Positions 1-8,413 of a DNA stretch of 64,000 nucleotides are shown here, one piece after another. The notes under the pieces were generated by a model. That model made no database searches and was not told where the DNA came from. It worked only from the letters and a program-made list of their open reading frames with translations. Every line of letters starts with the position of its first letter. Position 1 is the stretch's first letter. Origin of the DNA: Clostridia bacterium (GTDB taxonomy: Bacteria; Bacillota; Clostridia; Oscillospirales; Acutalibacteraceae); NCBI GenBank assembly GCA_017416765.1, contig JAFQBE010000035.1, forward strand, positions 62,001 through 126,000, in the 5' to 3' direction. The position numbers and the translations under genes were made by a program.

Positions 1-2
1 TT

Positions 3-323
3 ATTCTCACCTACAGCGTGCAAAGCGGCAGATTGCTGTTCATTAACCTGCCCGACGTACTTTACGCAAACGGCTTTACCGCAATTTTCGGTTTTATGCC
101 CGCAGGCTACTATTCAGCGGATTATTTTCCGATACTTCCCTATGTTTTCATGTTCTTCTGCGGTGCTTTTATCGGCAGGTATTTTGAAAAAAATACCCTT
201 CCGCGCCAGTTTTATGCCCTGCATTGCAGGCCTTTGGCGGCAATCGGCAAAAAAACTTTAATAATTTATATACTTCATTGGCCTTTAATCTTCGTATTGG
301 GCTTGATAATCTCAAAATTTTAA
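3..323 (+). CDS. DUF1624/HGSNAT-type membrane acyltransferase, C-terminal part (5' end outside window)
   Basis: The frame is open back to base 3, so only the last ~107 residues are present and the start lies outside; the GTG at 18 is internal. The fragment has at least two hydrophobic segments and ends with GKKTLIIYILHWP and a final helix. This closing pattern is seen in DUF1624/heparan-alpha-glucosaminide N-acetyltransferase-like multi-pass proteins, where the His of HWP is typical. By family, these move acetyl groups across or onto sugars at the membrane; the substrate here is unknown. The zapA ribosome binding site follows about 25 bases after the stop. The family call rests on the C-terminus only. 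Confidence 0.6.
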   Translation: MLTYSVQSGRLLFINLPDVLYANGFTAIFGFMPAGYYSADYFPILPYVFMFFCGAFIGRYFEKNTLPRQFYALHCRPLAAIGKKTLIIYILHWPLIFVLGLIISKF

Positions 324-363
324 TGTATAATATGTTTAATTATAAATTAAGGTGGCTATACTA

Positions 364-708
364 ATGGATAAAAACAAAATCAGACTTAACATCTGCGGTA
401 CAGACTATTCCATCACAACAGAGGACGATCCCAAATATGTTCTCGCTCTCGGTGATGAGCTTGATGCCCTGCTTACCAAAACTCTCCGCGAAAATTCACG
501 ACTTTCCGTAACTCAGGCTGCTATTCTTGCCGCACTTGAATATGCAGACATGTACAAAAAGGCAGAAGTCAGCGCAGACAACCTGCGCAGCCAGATCAAG
601 GAATACCTTGAGGATTCTGCCCGCTCAAAGATGGATGCTGAAATTGCAAAGCGCGAAGTAGAAAGACTTACAAGGGAGCTGCAGAATGTTCAGGCAAAGC
701 TCGGTTGA
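364..708 (+). CDS. zapA: Cell division protein ZapA
   Basis: A 114-residue protein. ZapA binds FtsZ polymers and stabilises the Z-ring at midcell. The N-terminal beta region (NKIRLNICGTDYSI) is the ZapA fold signature and is followed by a long charged C-terminal coiled coil (about residues 60-114). A GTG at 352 is in frame, but AAGGTGG at 349-355 sits 8 bases before the ATG at 364, so the ATG is chosen. The 3' end overlaps the U32 gene by 23 bases, so the two are cotranscribed and probably translationally coupled; a zapA-U32 pairing is common in Clostridia. Confidence 0.9.
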   Translation: MDKNKIRLNICGTDYSITTEDDPKYVLALGDELDALLTKTLRENSRLSVTQAAILAALEYADMYKKAEVSADNLRSQIKEYLEDSARSKMDAEIAKREVERLTRELQNVQAKLG

Positions 709-2737
709 GATACTTGCCCCTGCAGGAACATATGAGGCTGTCGAGGCGGCAGTGCGCTGCGGCGCAAACGCTGTTTACCTCGGCGGCAAAGCCCTTAATG
801 CCCGCCGTAACGCGGGCAATTTTTCTTTGCAGGAGCTTAAAAGTGCGGTTTCATACTGCCACGCACGCGGCGTACAGGTTCATATGACGCTGAATACCCT
901 TGCAACCGATGCAGAGCTTAAAAACGATGTGCAGATTTGCATACGCGATGCGTGTACAGCGGGTGTTGACGCGCTTATAGTTCAGGACCTCGGCGTTTTT
1001 GCAATAATAAAAAAATGCGCGCCGGATATGCCCGTTCACGCATCAACTCAGCTTTCCGTTCACACCCTTTCAGGTGTAAAGCAGCTTGCGGAAATGGGCT
1101 TTACCCGCGCCGTACTCGCAAGAGAACTGTCGCTTGATGAAATTGAATATATAACAAAAAATTCACCGATTGAAATTGAGGTTTTTGTTCACGGTGCGCT
1201 GTGCATGTGCGTTTCGGGTCAATGCCTGATGAGCGCAATGCTCGGTTCGCGCAGTGCAAACCGCGGACTTTGTGCGCAACCCTGCCGTCTGCCCTTTGCC
1301 GCAGAAAACGGCACGGGCAACGACCTGAGCCTTAAAGATTTATCGGCGGTTGATTACCTTAATAAGCTCAAAGAATTCGGTGTAAAATCGTTTAAGATTG
1401 AGGGCAGAATGAAGCGCCCGGAATATGTTGCCGCGGCAGTTACAGCCTGCAACAATGCGCTGAACGGTGTCGAAGATTCAGCCCTTCGAAATAACCTGCG
1501 CGGTGTATTTTCACGCTCGGGCTTCACACACGGCTACCTTACAAACGAGCTTGGCAGAGATATGTTCGGCATACGCAGTAAGGACGATGTGCTTTCCGCC
1601 CGCCCCGCACTCAAAGAACTTGCACACCTTTACGAAAAGGAAGTGCCGCTGGTTGGTGTCAGCTTCATGTTCTGCGCCTACGAAGGGGAAACTGCATCCC
1701 TTTCCGCAAAGGCTATGGGCAAAAGCGTTTTTGTTGAGGGTGACGCAGTAGCTGAACCCGCAAAAAATGTACCGCTCAGCGAAGAAAAAATAAAACAGCA
1801 GCTTGAAAAATGCGGCGGTACGGCATTTTTTGCCCAAGAAATTGAAACCGATATTGACGAAAACATTTCTCTTCCGCTCTCCTCAATTAACGCATTGCGC
1901 AGAGCGGCATTAGACGCACTTTACGAAAAGTTAACCGAGCCTTACACACGCCCCTTCCACAGCACAAATGTGGAAAACTCGGTGAAAAAGGTGAATAACC
2001 CTTGTGTTTTCGCCCGTTTTTCGCGTTTGGATCAGGCAAAAGCTGTCGGAAAAAATGTGGAAAAAGTTATTTTGCCGTTAAAAGACTGCGAAAAAGCACT
2101 TGAAATTTTCGGCGAAAAATTAATCGCAGAATTACCGAGAGTATTTTTTGGCAAAGACGAGGCAATTTTCGAAAAAATAACCGACCTAAAAGCAAAAGGG
2201 CTTAAAAAGGTCTGCTGTGCAACACTTGACGCGGTAAACCTTGCAAAGCGTGCGGAGCTTGAATTCATGCTCGGACACGGCAGCAATGTTTTCAACACAC
2301 AAAGTATGCTCGAATATCGAAAGCTTGGTGCAGACGAAATACTCCTTTCGCCCGAAATGACGCTTCAGCAGGCAAGCGCACTCGGCGGCGACAGACTGGG
2401 GCTTGTTACCTACGGCAGACTGCCGCTGATGATTACGCGCAACTGCCCCGTTAAAAACGGTACAGACTGCAAAAACTGCGGCGGCACAAAGCAGCTGACC
2501 GACCGCATGGGAATAAACTTCCCCGTAACCTGTACCGGCGGCTATTCGCAGGTTTTAAATTCGAGGCCCATTTATATGGCGGACAGAAAACGAGAAACCG
2601 CCTTTGCAGCATTCTGTCTTTTGTATTTCACAACCGAAACTCCGGAGGAGTGCGCAAAAATTTTTGAAATGTACGAAACCTGCGCCGCCCCCGAAGGGGA
2701 ATTTACACGCGGGCTGTATTATCGCGGCGTTGAGTGA
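686..2737 (+). CDS. U32 family protein with C-terminal DUF3656-like region (RlhA/TrhP type)
   Basis: A 683-residue protein. The U32 signature EVFVHGALCMCVSGQC lies at about residues 165-180, with conserved cysteines at 173, 175, 180, 196 and 200. A second cysteine cluster (CPVKNGTDCKNC) lies near the C-terminus. Although named peptidases, the best-studied members of this size (RlhA, TrhP) hydroxylate RNA bases, making 5-hydroxycytidine in 23S rRNA or 5-hydroxyuridine in tRNA, and probably use an iron-sulfur centre. Length and domain order fit RlhA (about 650 aa). The start ATG at 686 lies inside zapA, preceded by AGGGAG at 673-678. The substrate (rRNA or tRNA) cannot be decided from sequence. 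Confidence 0.85.
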   Translation: MFRQSSVEILAPAGTYEAVEAAVRCGANAVYLGGKALNARRNAGNFSLQELKSAVSYCHARGVQVHMTLNTLATDAELKNDVQICIRDACTAGVDALIVQDLGVFAIIKKCAPDMPVHASTQLSVHTLSGVKQLAEMGFTRAVLARELSLDEIEYITKNSPIEIEVFVHGALCMCVSGQCLMSAMLGSRSANRGLCAQPCRLPFAAENGTGNDLSLKDLSAVDYLNKLKEFGVKSFKIEGRMKRPEYVAAAVTACNNALNGVEDSALRNNLRGVFSRSGFTHGYLTNELGRDMFGIRSKDDVLSARPALKELAHLYEKEVPLVGVSFMFCAYEGETASLSAKAMGKSVFVEGDAVAEPAKNVPLSEEKIKQQLEKCGGTAFFAQEIETDIDENISLPLSSINALRRAALDALYEKLTEPYTRPFHSTNVENSVKKVNNPCVFARFSRLDQAKAVGKNVEKVILPLKDCEKALEIFGEKLIAELPRVFFGKDEAIFEKITDLKAKGLKKVCCATLDAVNLAKRAELEFMLGHGSNVFNTQSMLEYRKLGADEILLSPEMTLQQASALGGDRLGLVTYGRLPLMITRNCPVKNGTDCKNCGGTKQLTDRMGINFPVTCTGGYSQVLNSRPIYMADRKRETAFAAFCLLYFTTETPEECAKIFEMYETCAAPEGEFTRGLYYRGVE

Positions 2738-2744
2738 GATAATA

Positions 2745-2868
2745 TTTTTATCTATTCAATATTATCTATTATCTCTTATCTAACAAAAAAATTTCGATGA
2801 ATTCAGCGTTTAGATAACAGATAAGAAATAATAAGTAATAGATAATAATTTATTTACTATACAAAGGC
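2745..2868. repeat. AT-rich imperfect inverted repeat
   Basis: After the U32 stop, runs of TATTATCTATTA and CTTATCT (about 2760-2782) are mirrored by AGATAAG and TAATAGATAATA (about 2814-2850). They would form a long imperfect hairpin with a loop around 2785-2812. It has no T-tract typical of a terminator. It may be a small non-autonomous element or a decayed terminator. Confidence 0.4.
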
Positions 2869-2907
2869 GGTTCACTTACCCGCCTACAAAATAATATAAA
2901 AACAATA

Positions 2908-2924
2908 GCGGGGCAAAACCCCGC
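2908..2924 (-). terminator. Rho-independent terminator of the XRE gene
   Basis: GCGGGG, a 5-base loop, then CCCCGC. On the minus strand this is followed by a T-rich stretch (TATTGTTTTTATATT), so it ends transcripts of the minus-strand gene at 2934-3152. Confidence 0.75.
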
Positions 2925-2933
2925 CTTAACTTT

Positions 2934-3152
2934 TTAATTTATCTCTTTTGGTATATCCGTTAATCCCAGAAGATAATCAACCGATATATTATAAAACCGG
3001 GCAAGTTTGATATACTTATCAACACCCATCATCTGTACACCTGTTTCCCATTTGCTTATTTGCTGTCGTGTAGTTCCCAAAAGTTTTGCAATATCTGCCT
3101 GAGTAAGGTCTCGGTCTTCCCTCGTATTTTTTAAACGCTCATAATTAATCAT
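2934..3152 (-). CDS. Small XRE-family helix-turn-helix regulator
   Basis: A 72-residue single-domain protein. The HTH (about residues 6-60) contains QADIAKLLGTTRQQISKWE, followed by YNISVDYLLGL, both classic for Cro/CI-type repressors. AAGGAG is 8 bases before the ATG. It is transcribed divergently from the small gene at 3392. Palindromic TTATAAG sites in that gene's promoter are the obvious candidate operator. The role as local repressor is inferred from position. Confidence 0.85.
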   Translation of the reverse strand: MINYERLKNTREDRDLTQADIAKLLGTTRQQISKWETGVQMMGVDKYIKLARFYNISVDYLLGLTDIPKEIN

Positions 3153-3315
3153 AGTTGAACTCCTTTTTATATCAATGTTCTATAGTACGAGCTGTAGGGA
3201 ATGGCGCTTGCCGACATTCCGTAAATTCTGCACATCGGTTCGTCGGAAACCGCCGAACCCTACGGAATCAATGATGCGGTAGTACACTGTAACATCATTT
3301 GTTGCATTATACCAT

Positions 3316-3355
3316 GCACTTTATAAGTTGCGCTTGACTTGCACCTTATAAGGTG
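3316..3355. promoter_or_regulatory. Pair of palindromic operator-like sites (TTATAAG type)
   Basis: GCACTTTATAAGTTGC at 3316-3331 and GCACCTTATAAGGTG at 3341-3355 are spaced 25 bases apart. The second contains the perfect 12-base palindrome ACCTTATAAGGT and fills the spacer between the -35 and -10 of the forward promoter. Binding by the neighbouring XRE protein is inference. Confidence 0.6.
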
Positions 3356-3362
3356 ATATAAT
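3334..3362 (+). promoter_or_regulatory. Sigma-A-type promoter for the DUF6809-like gene
   Basis: TTGACT (3334-3339), 17-base spacer, TATAAT (3357-3362). It is about 24 bases upstream of the ribosome binding site of the gene at 3392. Confidence 0.8.
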
Positions 3363-3391
3363 TTTTAAAAAACTACCCTACGGAGGCAATT

Positions 3392-3652
3392 ATGCAGAAC
3401 TTACTTGAAGATTTATGGTTTTCTTACCTGATAGAAGACAGGGTTTCTCTTTCCGACAGCGAAAATATTATAGTTAAATCATCCTCGGAAAAAAGAGATA
3501 AAATATACAACACATTAAATCCGGTGCAGAAAAATGCTTTTGACGAATACGAGGAAAATTCAAACGACATCTGCAATATTTATGAAAAGCACGCTTTTCT
3601 GAAAGGTGTTCACTTTGCTGTTAAATTTTTAATCGGTGCAATGGAAAAGTAA
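3392..3652 (+). CDS. Small DUF6809-like protein
   Basis: An 86-residue soluble, acidic, mostly helical protein. Its pattern (short N-terminal LLEDLW segment, helical hairpin around NPVQKNAFDEYEEN, then EKHAFLKGVHFAVKFLIGAM) resembles the DUF6809 family of small clostridial proteins with no known function. GGAGG lies 7 bases before the ATG. It has its own strong promoter carrying operator-like palindromes and lies divergent to an XRE regulator, so it is probably the regulated partner of that gene. The family call is from memory of the pattern only. Confidence 0.55.
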   Translation: MQNLLEDLWFSYLIEDRVSLSDSENIIVKSSSEKRDKIYNTLNPVQKNAFDEYEENSNDICNIYEKHAFLKGVHFAVKFLIGAMEK

Positions 3653-3732
3653 TTGCGCCCTATTGTGTTTAAGAAAATATTGTGTTAATATTGGTTTAAT
3701 ATATTTTATAAAATAAAAACGGTGGTATTGAA

Positions 3733-3942
3733 ATGACACAACAGGAGCTTGACCGCATCAGCGAGTTGACTAAAATTTCGCGTGAGCGTGAGCTGACTCA
3801 GGAGGAACAGGACGAAAGAGCAATATTAAGGCGCAAATATATTGACAGCTTTAAGCTCAGCCTCACTTCACAGCTTGATGTAACCTATATTGTTGACGAA
3901 AAAGGCAACAAGAAAAAGGTTGAACGCAAAGGCAAAAAATAA
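3733..3942 (+). CDS. UPF0291/DUF896 family protein (YnzC-like)
   Basis: A 69-residue basic helical protein. The segment LDRISELTKISRERELTQEEQDERAILRRKYI is the DUF896 helical hairpin found in Bacillus YnzC; the tail is lysine-rich. The molecular role is not settled. The Bacillus paralog sits in the SOS-regulated yneA operon. GGTGG precedes the ATG by 8 bases. The stop overlaps the next start by one base (TAATG), so the DUF559 gene is read on the same transcript. Confidence 0.85.
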   Translation: MTQQELDRISELTKISRERELTQEEQDERAILRRKYIDSFKLSLTSQLDVTYIVDEKGNKKKVERKGKK

Positions 3943-4304
3943 TGGACAGAAAACACAACAAAAACATTGTTCCTGCTGCACGAATGTTAAGAAAAAATAT
4001 GACAAAAAAAGAACGGCATTTATGGTATGAATTTCTTCGAAATTATCCTCTGCGTTTTTCAAGACAAAAAGTATTGGGCAAATATATTGTTGATTTTTAC
4101 TGTGCAAAAGCCGGGCTTGTATTTGAGTTGGACGGTTCACAGCATTATGAAGAAAAAAATATGATAGAAGATGCTGAGCGAACTGAATATTTAGAAGCAT
4201 ACGGATTATCTGTTATAAGAATTCCGAATAACGAAGTTAATACAAATTTTTACGGCGTTTGTGAATATATTGATGCTGCTGTAAAAAAAGCGCTGCTCCA
4301 CTAA
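3942..4304 (+). CDS. DUF559 / Vsr-like endonuclease-domain protein
   Basis: A 120-residue protein. The core RFSRQKVLGKYIVDFYCAKA and LVFELDGSQHYEE is the DUF559 fold related to very-short-patch-repair (Vsr) endonucleases, with a PD-(D/E)xK-like arrangement (D in IVDF, E and D in FELDG). The substrate is unknown. The gene is fused tail-to-head (TAATG) to the UPF0291 gene, has no ribosome binding site of its own, and is immediately followed by a palindromic repeat. A truncated 5' copy occurs at 19040 next to the same repeat, which suggests the gene travels with that repeat. Confidence 0.85.
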   Translation: MDRKHNKNIVPAARMLRKNMTKKERHLWYEFLRNYPLRFSRQKVLGKYIVDFYCAKAGLVFELDGSQHYEEKNMIEDAERTEYLEAYGLSVIRIPNNEVNTNFYGVCEYIDAAVKKALLH

Positions 4305-4432
4305 TTTTGATGCCGTAAAACAGCCTCCCCTGTGTAAGGGGAGGTGGCAGAACCGAAGGTTCTGACGGTGGGGTTGTCTTTTTTTACAATCCCTCAGTCA
4401 CTTCGTGACAGCTCCCTTTACACAAGGGAGCC
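4305..4432. repeat. Composite palindromic repeat (two facing CCTCCC...GGGAGG units)
   Basis: Starts with TTTTGATGCCGT at the DUF559 stop. A stem follows (CCTCCCCTGTGTAAGGGGAGG), then a second stem (AGAACCGAAGGTTCT) and GGTGGGGTTGT. After a T-run a similar unit lies in inverted orientation (ACAATCCCTCAGTCA to CACAAGGGAGCC). A related single unit is at 18965-19039. This is the type of short dispersed repeat common between genes in gut Clostridia; it may also terminate transcription. Confidence 0.75.
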
Positions 4433-4493
4433 CATATTTCGGTTCAGAATAACATAAATAAAATTTAATTTTACATAAAGAGGTGCTTTTATT

Positions 4494-5348
4494 ATGTACA
4501 ATTTTTCAATCGGTGTTATTATTGACTCCTTCCGTCTGCCTATCAAAGAAGCAGTCAAAAAGGCTGCCGAAGTAGGCGCACAGGGTATTCAGGTTTATTC
4601 AACAAGGGGCGAAATGGCTCCCGAAAACCTCAATGCTGCTGCAAGAGCAGATTTCAGAAACCTTGTTGCCGATAACGGTCTTAAAATTTCCGCACTCTGC
4701 GGCGACCTTGGCGGCGGCGGATTCTGCTTTGCAGACAGAAACCCCGAAAAAATTGAAAAGAGCAAGAGAATTCTTGACCTTGCAAAGGAACTCGGCACAG
4801 ATATTGTTACAACTCACATCGGTGTTGTACCCGAAGACCCCAACCACGACCGCTTCAAGGTAATGCAGGAGGCCTGCTTTGAGCTTTCACGCTATGCTGA
4901 CGAAATCGGCGCACACTTTGCAATTGAAACAGGTCCCGAAACCTCTGCTGTGCTTAAAACATTCCTTGATACTCTCGGTTCAACAGGTGTCGGCGTAAAC
5001 CTTGACCCTGCAAACCTTGTTATGGTTACAGGTGACGACCCCGTTAAGGCTGTACACAACCTTCAGAAGTACATAGTCCACACCCATGCAAAGGACGGCG
5101 TACAGAATTTCTACGAAGACCCTGAAATTGTATATGGTCTCAAGAAAAGACCTGTTGACGTTATCGTTACAGCTGATTCTTTTGACGAAGTACCCCTTGG
5201 CGAGGGCAGCGTAAACTGGCCCGAATACCTCAAGGCACTTGACGATATCGGCTACCGCGGCTTCCTGACAATTGAGCGTGAAGTAGGCGACCAGCCTGAG
5301 GTTGATATCCGCAAGGCAGTAAACTTCCTGGAAGGACTGATTAGATAA
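4494..5348 (+). CDS. Sugar phosphate isomerase/epimerase-like TIM-barrel protein
   Basis: A 284-residue protein of the xylose isomerase-like/AP endonuclease family 2 TIM barrel. Metal-site and strand motifs are visible in order: VTTHIGV, FAIETGPE, VGVNLDPANL, VHTHAKDG, PLGEGSVNWPEY and LTIEREVG. Such enzymes isomerise or epimerise sugars or inositol derivatives using a divalent metal held by E, D, H and E. The substrate is not predictable. AGAGGTG precedes the ATG. The stop overlaps the next start (TAATG), so the two paralogs form one translationally coupled unit with no transporter or kinase alongside. Confidence 0.85.
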   Translation: MYNFSIGVIIDSFRLPIKEAVKKAAEVGAQGIQVYSTRGEMAPENLNAAARADFRNLVADNGLKISALCGDLGGGGFCFADRNPEKIEKSKRILDLAKELGTDIVTTHIGVVPEDPNHDRFKVMQEACFELSRYADEIGAHFAIETGPETSAVLKTFLDTLGSTGVGVNLDPANLVMVTGDDPVKAVHNLQKYIVHTHAKDGVQNFYEDPEIVYGLKKRPVDVIVTADSFDEVPLGEGSVNWPEYLKALDDIGYRGFLTIEREVGDQPEVDIRKAVNFLEGLIR

Positions 5349-6211
5349 TGAAATTTTCTGTCAGCTCCTACAGCTTCCAGCGTTTGCTCAACAACGGCAC
5401 ATACACGCAGCTCGACCTTATTAAAATTGTAAAGGATATGGGCTTTGACGGTATTGAGTTTATTGACCTTATGCCGCCCGAAGGTGTTACCGATGCAGAA
5501 TACGCAGCAACACTCCGTAAGGAAGCCAAAAAGCAGGGCATTGAAATTGTAAACTACACTATCGGTGCAGACTTCCTCGGCGAAAAAGGCTGGGAAGCCG
5601 AATCAGAAAGGCTTTTCGGCCAGGTCGATATCGCTGAAATACTCGGTGCAAAGGGTATGCGCCACGATGCAACAGGCGGCTTCAAGGGCGAGGATAAAAA
5701 ATACAAGAGCTTTGACTCTGCTCTGCCGATTCTCGCAGACGGCTGCCGCAAGGTAACCGAATATGCCGCAAAAAAGGGTATAGCCACAATGGTTGAAAAC
5801 CACGGCTATTTCTGCCAGGATTCCGACCGCGTTGAAAAACTTGTAAACGCAGTTGCAAACCCGAATTTCGGTTTGCTTGTAGATATGGGCAACTTTATGT
5901 GTGCAGATGATGAGCCTGCAAAAGCTGTAGGCAAATTAGCTTCCTATGCAAAATTTGTACACGCAAAGGATTTTCATGTCAAAAGCGGCAGCGGTCCCAA
6001 CCCCGGTGACGGCTTTTTCCGCACCCGCGGCGGTGAATATCTGCGCGGTGCAGTAGTCGGTCAGGGCAATGTACCTGTTTACCAGTGCATTCAAACCCTT
6101 AAACGCAGCGGCTACGAAGGCTATGTCAGCATTGAGTTTGAGGGTGTTGAAGATAACCTCTGGGCAATTAAAACAGGCCTTGAAAACCTGAAAAGATACG
6201 CCGCTGAATAA
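5348..6211 (+). CDS. Second sugar phosphate isomerase/epimerase-like TIM-barrel protein
   Basis: A 287-residue member of the same superfamily as the upstream gene but clearly diverged. Ordered motifs are GFDGIEFIDL, GMRHDATGG, ATMVENHGYF, LLVDMGNF, FVHAKDFH, VVGQGNVPV and VSIEFEG; the E, D, H and E metal ligands are intact. It overlaps the previous stop by one base. The pair probably catalyses two steps on, or two forms of, one sugar-like substrate (inference). A stem-loop terminator follows at 6255-6290. Confidence 0.85.
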   Translation: MKFSVSSYSFQRLLNNGTYTQLDLIKIVKDMGFDGIEFIDLMPPEGVTDAEYAATLRKEAKKQGIEIVNYTIGADFLGEKGWEAESERLFGQVDIAEILGAKGMRHDATGGFKGEDKKYKSFDSALPILADGCRKVTEYAAKKGIATMVENHGYFCQDSDRVEKLVNAVANPNFGLLVDMGNFMCADDEPAKAVGKLASYAKFVHAKDFHVKSGSGPNPGDGFFRTRGGEYLRGAVVGQGNVPVYQCIQTLKRSGYEGYVSIEFEGVEDNLWAIKTGLENLKRYAAE

Positions 6212-6254
6212 TTTTACCTAAATTTAATTTAATTTTTTCCATCTATATGTTATA

Positions 6255-6290
6255 ATACGGGTAACGATAATTCGTTATCCGTATTTTTTA
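6255..6290 (+). terminator. Rho-independent terminator after the isomerase pair
   Basis: A 13-bp stem (ATACGGGTAACGA with TCGTTATCCGTAT, one G-T pair) with loop TAAT, then a T-run. Confidence 0.8.
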
Positions 6291-6316
6291 TAAATATCAC
6301 AAGGGGAGGTATGATT

Positions 6317-7480
6317 ATGTCATATTCCGAAATGCCGAAGTATCCCGTTGTTTTTGTTCACGGTATGTACGGTTGGGGCGATAATGAGGGTATAAACAAA
6401 AAAGCTCCCTATTGGGGTGCTACCACGGGCAGCCTTACCGAAAAGCTTACTGAACGCGGCTGTGAATGCTACTGCGCTTCAGTCGGTCCTATGTCTGCGG
6501 CGTGGGACCAGGCTTGCGAGCTTTACGCACAGCTTACCGGTACAAGAGTAGATTACGGTGTTGCACATTCCAAAAAATTCGGTCATGAACGATTCGGACG
6601 CACATACGAAAAGCCTCTTTTTGACGGCTGGGGTAAGGACAGAAAGGTTCACCTTATCGGCCATTCCTTCGGCGGTATTTGTATACGAATGTTCAGCCAC
6701 CTGCTTGTCAACGGCGCACCTGAGGAGGTTGAAGCCGCCGGCGACGATGTTTCTCCGTTTTTCAAGGGCGGACAAAACGGACTTATTGCCAGCATAACAG
6801 CAATCTGTTCACCCTTGAGCGGAACGCGTGCTCACATAGTTGTTGACAAAACAGGACTCATTGAACCGACAAAATTTTTATCGTTGATTTATGCAGGTGC
6901 TGTTTCAAAAACGAGTTTCGGTAAAAAGTATACCGATTTTCATATGGAGCGTATTCGCCTTACAAACCTGTCCGGTTTTGCGAAGGATAAAACATTACAT
7001 ATAGCAAAAAAATATTACAAAAATAATGACAGTATTGATTACGATATTTCCGTTAAAGGCTCACGCGAGCTGAACGAACGGATAGAAATTCTTCCCGATG
7101 TTTATTATTTTTCTTACCAGTACAATATGGTAAAAAATAATAAGCCGGTTTCAAAAATTCCAATTCTTACTCTCATTTCGGGATTGATGCTGAAATACGC
7201 AAAAAATCTGCCGCCTGAAGAGGCAAAATATTACCGCGAAAATGACGGACTTATTGATGTTGAGTGTGCAAAATATCCTTATGACGAACCGCATAAGGAT
7301 TACTCCGCAGCTGATGAACTTTTGCCCGGTATATGGCACGCAATGCCGACACTCAGCGGCGACCACGGCAAACCGATAGGACTTTTTGCCGATAAAAACA
7401 AAACTCTGAGCCTGTACCTTGAAATGTTCAGCCGCCTTGCGCAAACTGAAAAACAGCAGTCACACAGCATAAAGAAGTAA
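6317..7480 (+). CDS. Lipase-like alpha/beta hydrolase
   Basis: A 387-residue protein without a signal peptide. VVFVHGMYGWG forms the oxyanion-loop region, and VHLIGHSFGG is the G-x-S-x-G nucleophile elbow (Ser at about residue 118). DNGLIDVECA and GIWHAMPTLSGDHG near the C-terminus fit the Asp/His part of the triad. The arrangement resembles large bacterial lipases of the Staphylococcus/Bacillus I.5-I.6 group, but their secretion signal is missing, so it may act inside the cell. AGGGGAGG at 6302-6309 is 7 bases before the ATG at 6317; the in-frame ATG at 6311 is too close. The exact ester substrate is unknown. Confidence 0.75.
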   Translation: MSYSEMPKYPVVFVHGMYGWGDNEGINKKAPYWGATTGSLTEKLTERGCECYCASVGPMSAAWDQACELYAQLTGTRVDYGVAHSKKFGHERFGRTYEKPLFDGWGKDRKVHLIGHSFGGICIRMFSHLLVNGAPEEVEAAGDDVSPFFKGGQNGLIASITAICSPLSGTRAHIVVDKTGLIEPTKFLSLIYAGAVSKTSFGKKYTDFHMERIRLTNLSGFAKDKTLHIAKKYYKNNDSIDYDISVKGSRELNERIEILPDVYYFSYQYNMVKNNKPVSKIPILTLISGLMLKYAKNLPPEEAKYYRENDGLIDVECAKYPYDEPHKDYSAADELLPGIWHAMPTLSGDHGKPIGLFADKNKTLSLYLEMFSRLAQTEKQQSHSIKK

Positions 7481-7514
7481 CCACCTGATTACCAAGTAAA
7501 AGGAGTTATTGAAT

Positions 7515-8327
7515 ATGAAAGTAAAAAAATATTTAATTATTTTATTTATTTGTTCAGCTATTCTTTCGCTAATTCTATTTGGTGCAGTTTTCTTTCAGAG
7601 CATAAGTATGCTCGAATTTCAATATGCGCAAATTCTTTTGTTTGCTGCAGAAACCTTGTCAATTATTTCGATAGCATTCATAATCTGCTTTGTGCTTGTA
7701 TACAAAGGCATTATAACACTTTCAAAAATTAAAAAGATTATTTTAGCAATCGTTGCTCTTTCTATTATCGGATGCATTTTATTAACAGGGTATGGTTGGG
7801 CTACTTGTTATAATTTGTATACTCCCGAAAACATAATGAAAAATAACAAGTCTTACATTCAGCAATTTTTGCCTTATCACGATATTCTTGACGATTACAG
7901 AGAAAATACAGAATTATTGGTTTCTCATATGCCCGGAACAGACTATGTTGTTCTGAATTGTTACGGTATATCCGAATCAGGGATACCGCTTAACTATAAA
8001 GTTGAGTATTTCAAAAGCGCCAGTCTGTTTATGAATATGAAATTCCGAACTGAAAAAAAATTGTCTTCTGTATTCAGCATATATGATGTGGATGTTGTCG
8101 CAATAGGAAAGGATATTGAAATTGACGGAGTAGAACTGACAGTTTATGTTGAAGATAATGATTATGCCGTATTGTTGAAATCTTTCGGTCAGACTTGTTA
8201 TGCTTCGCTTATCAATGCACCTGACGGTGTTACGGTAGAAGATTTTGCAAAAAGGATTATAGAACAGATTGAGTTGTTTGATAACGCAACAAAAGAAAAA
8301 GTTTTTCTTAATGATTCTATTATTTGA
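7515..8327 (+). CDS. Membrane-anchored protein of unknown function
   Basis: A 270-residue protein that I do not recognise. Three hydrophobic helices lie in the first ~100 residues (around 6-28, 38-60 and 72-94). They are followed by a ~170-residue soluble domain with no cysteine cluster or catalytic motif, predicted outside if the N-terminus is inside. The domain alternates beta-like segments (YVVLNCYG, LNYKVEYF, VDGVELTVYVEDNDYAVLL). AGGAG at 7501-7505 is 9 bases before the ATG at 7515; the TTG at 7509 is too near. It lies 34 bases after the lipase-like gene and may share its transcript. Confidence 0.6.
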   Translation: MKVKKYLIILFICSAILSLILFGAVFFQSISMLEFQYAQILLFAAETLSIISIAFIICFVLVYKGIITLSKIKKIILAIVALSIIGCILLTGYGWATCYNLYTPENIMKNNKSYIQQFLPYHDILDDYRENTELLVSHMPGTDYVVLNCYGISESGIPLNYKVEYFKSASLFMNMKFRTEKKLSSVFSIYDVDVVAIGKDIEIDGVELTVYVEDNDYAVLLKSFGQTCYASLINAPDGVTVEDFAKRIIEQIELFDNATKEKVFLNDSII

Positions 8328-8378
8328 TGAATTAACTAGTATACAGTTTTATAATTGAAACCACCAAATATAGTCTTA

Positions 8379-8411
8379 AAAAGGATAGCTCTTTTTTGGA
8401 GCTATCCTTTC
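8379..8411. terminator. Bidirectional terminator between convergent genes
   Basis: AAGGATAGCTC (8381-8391) pairs with GAGCTATCCTT (8399-8409), with A and T runs on either side, so it can stop both the plus-strand membrane-protein gene and the minus-strand sdpI. Confidence 0.85.
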
Positions 8412-8413
8412 TT

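Noticed and set aside
3868..4200. 110-residue Phe-rich minus-strand ORF
   Set aside because: Antisense to the UPF0291 and DUF559 genes, caused by their Lys-rich codons.
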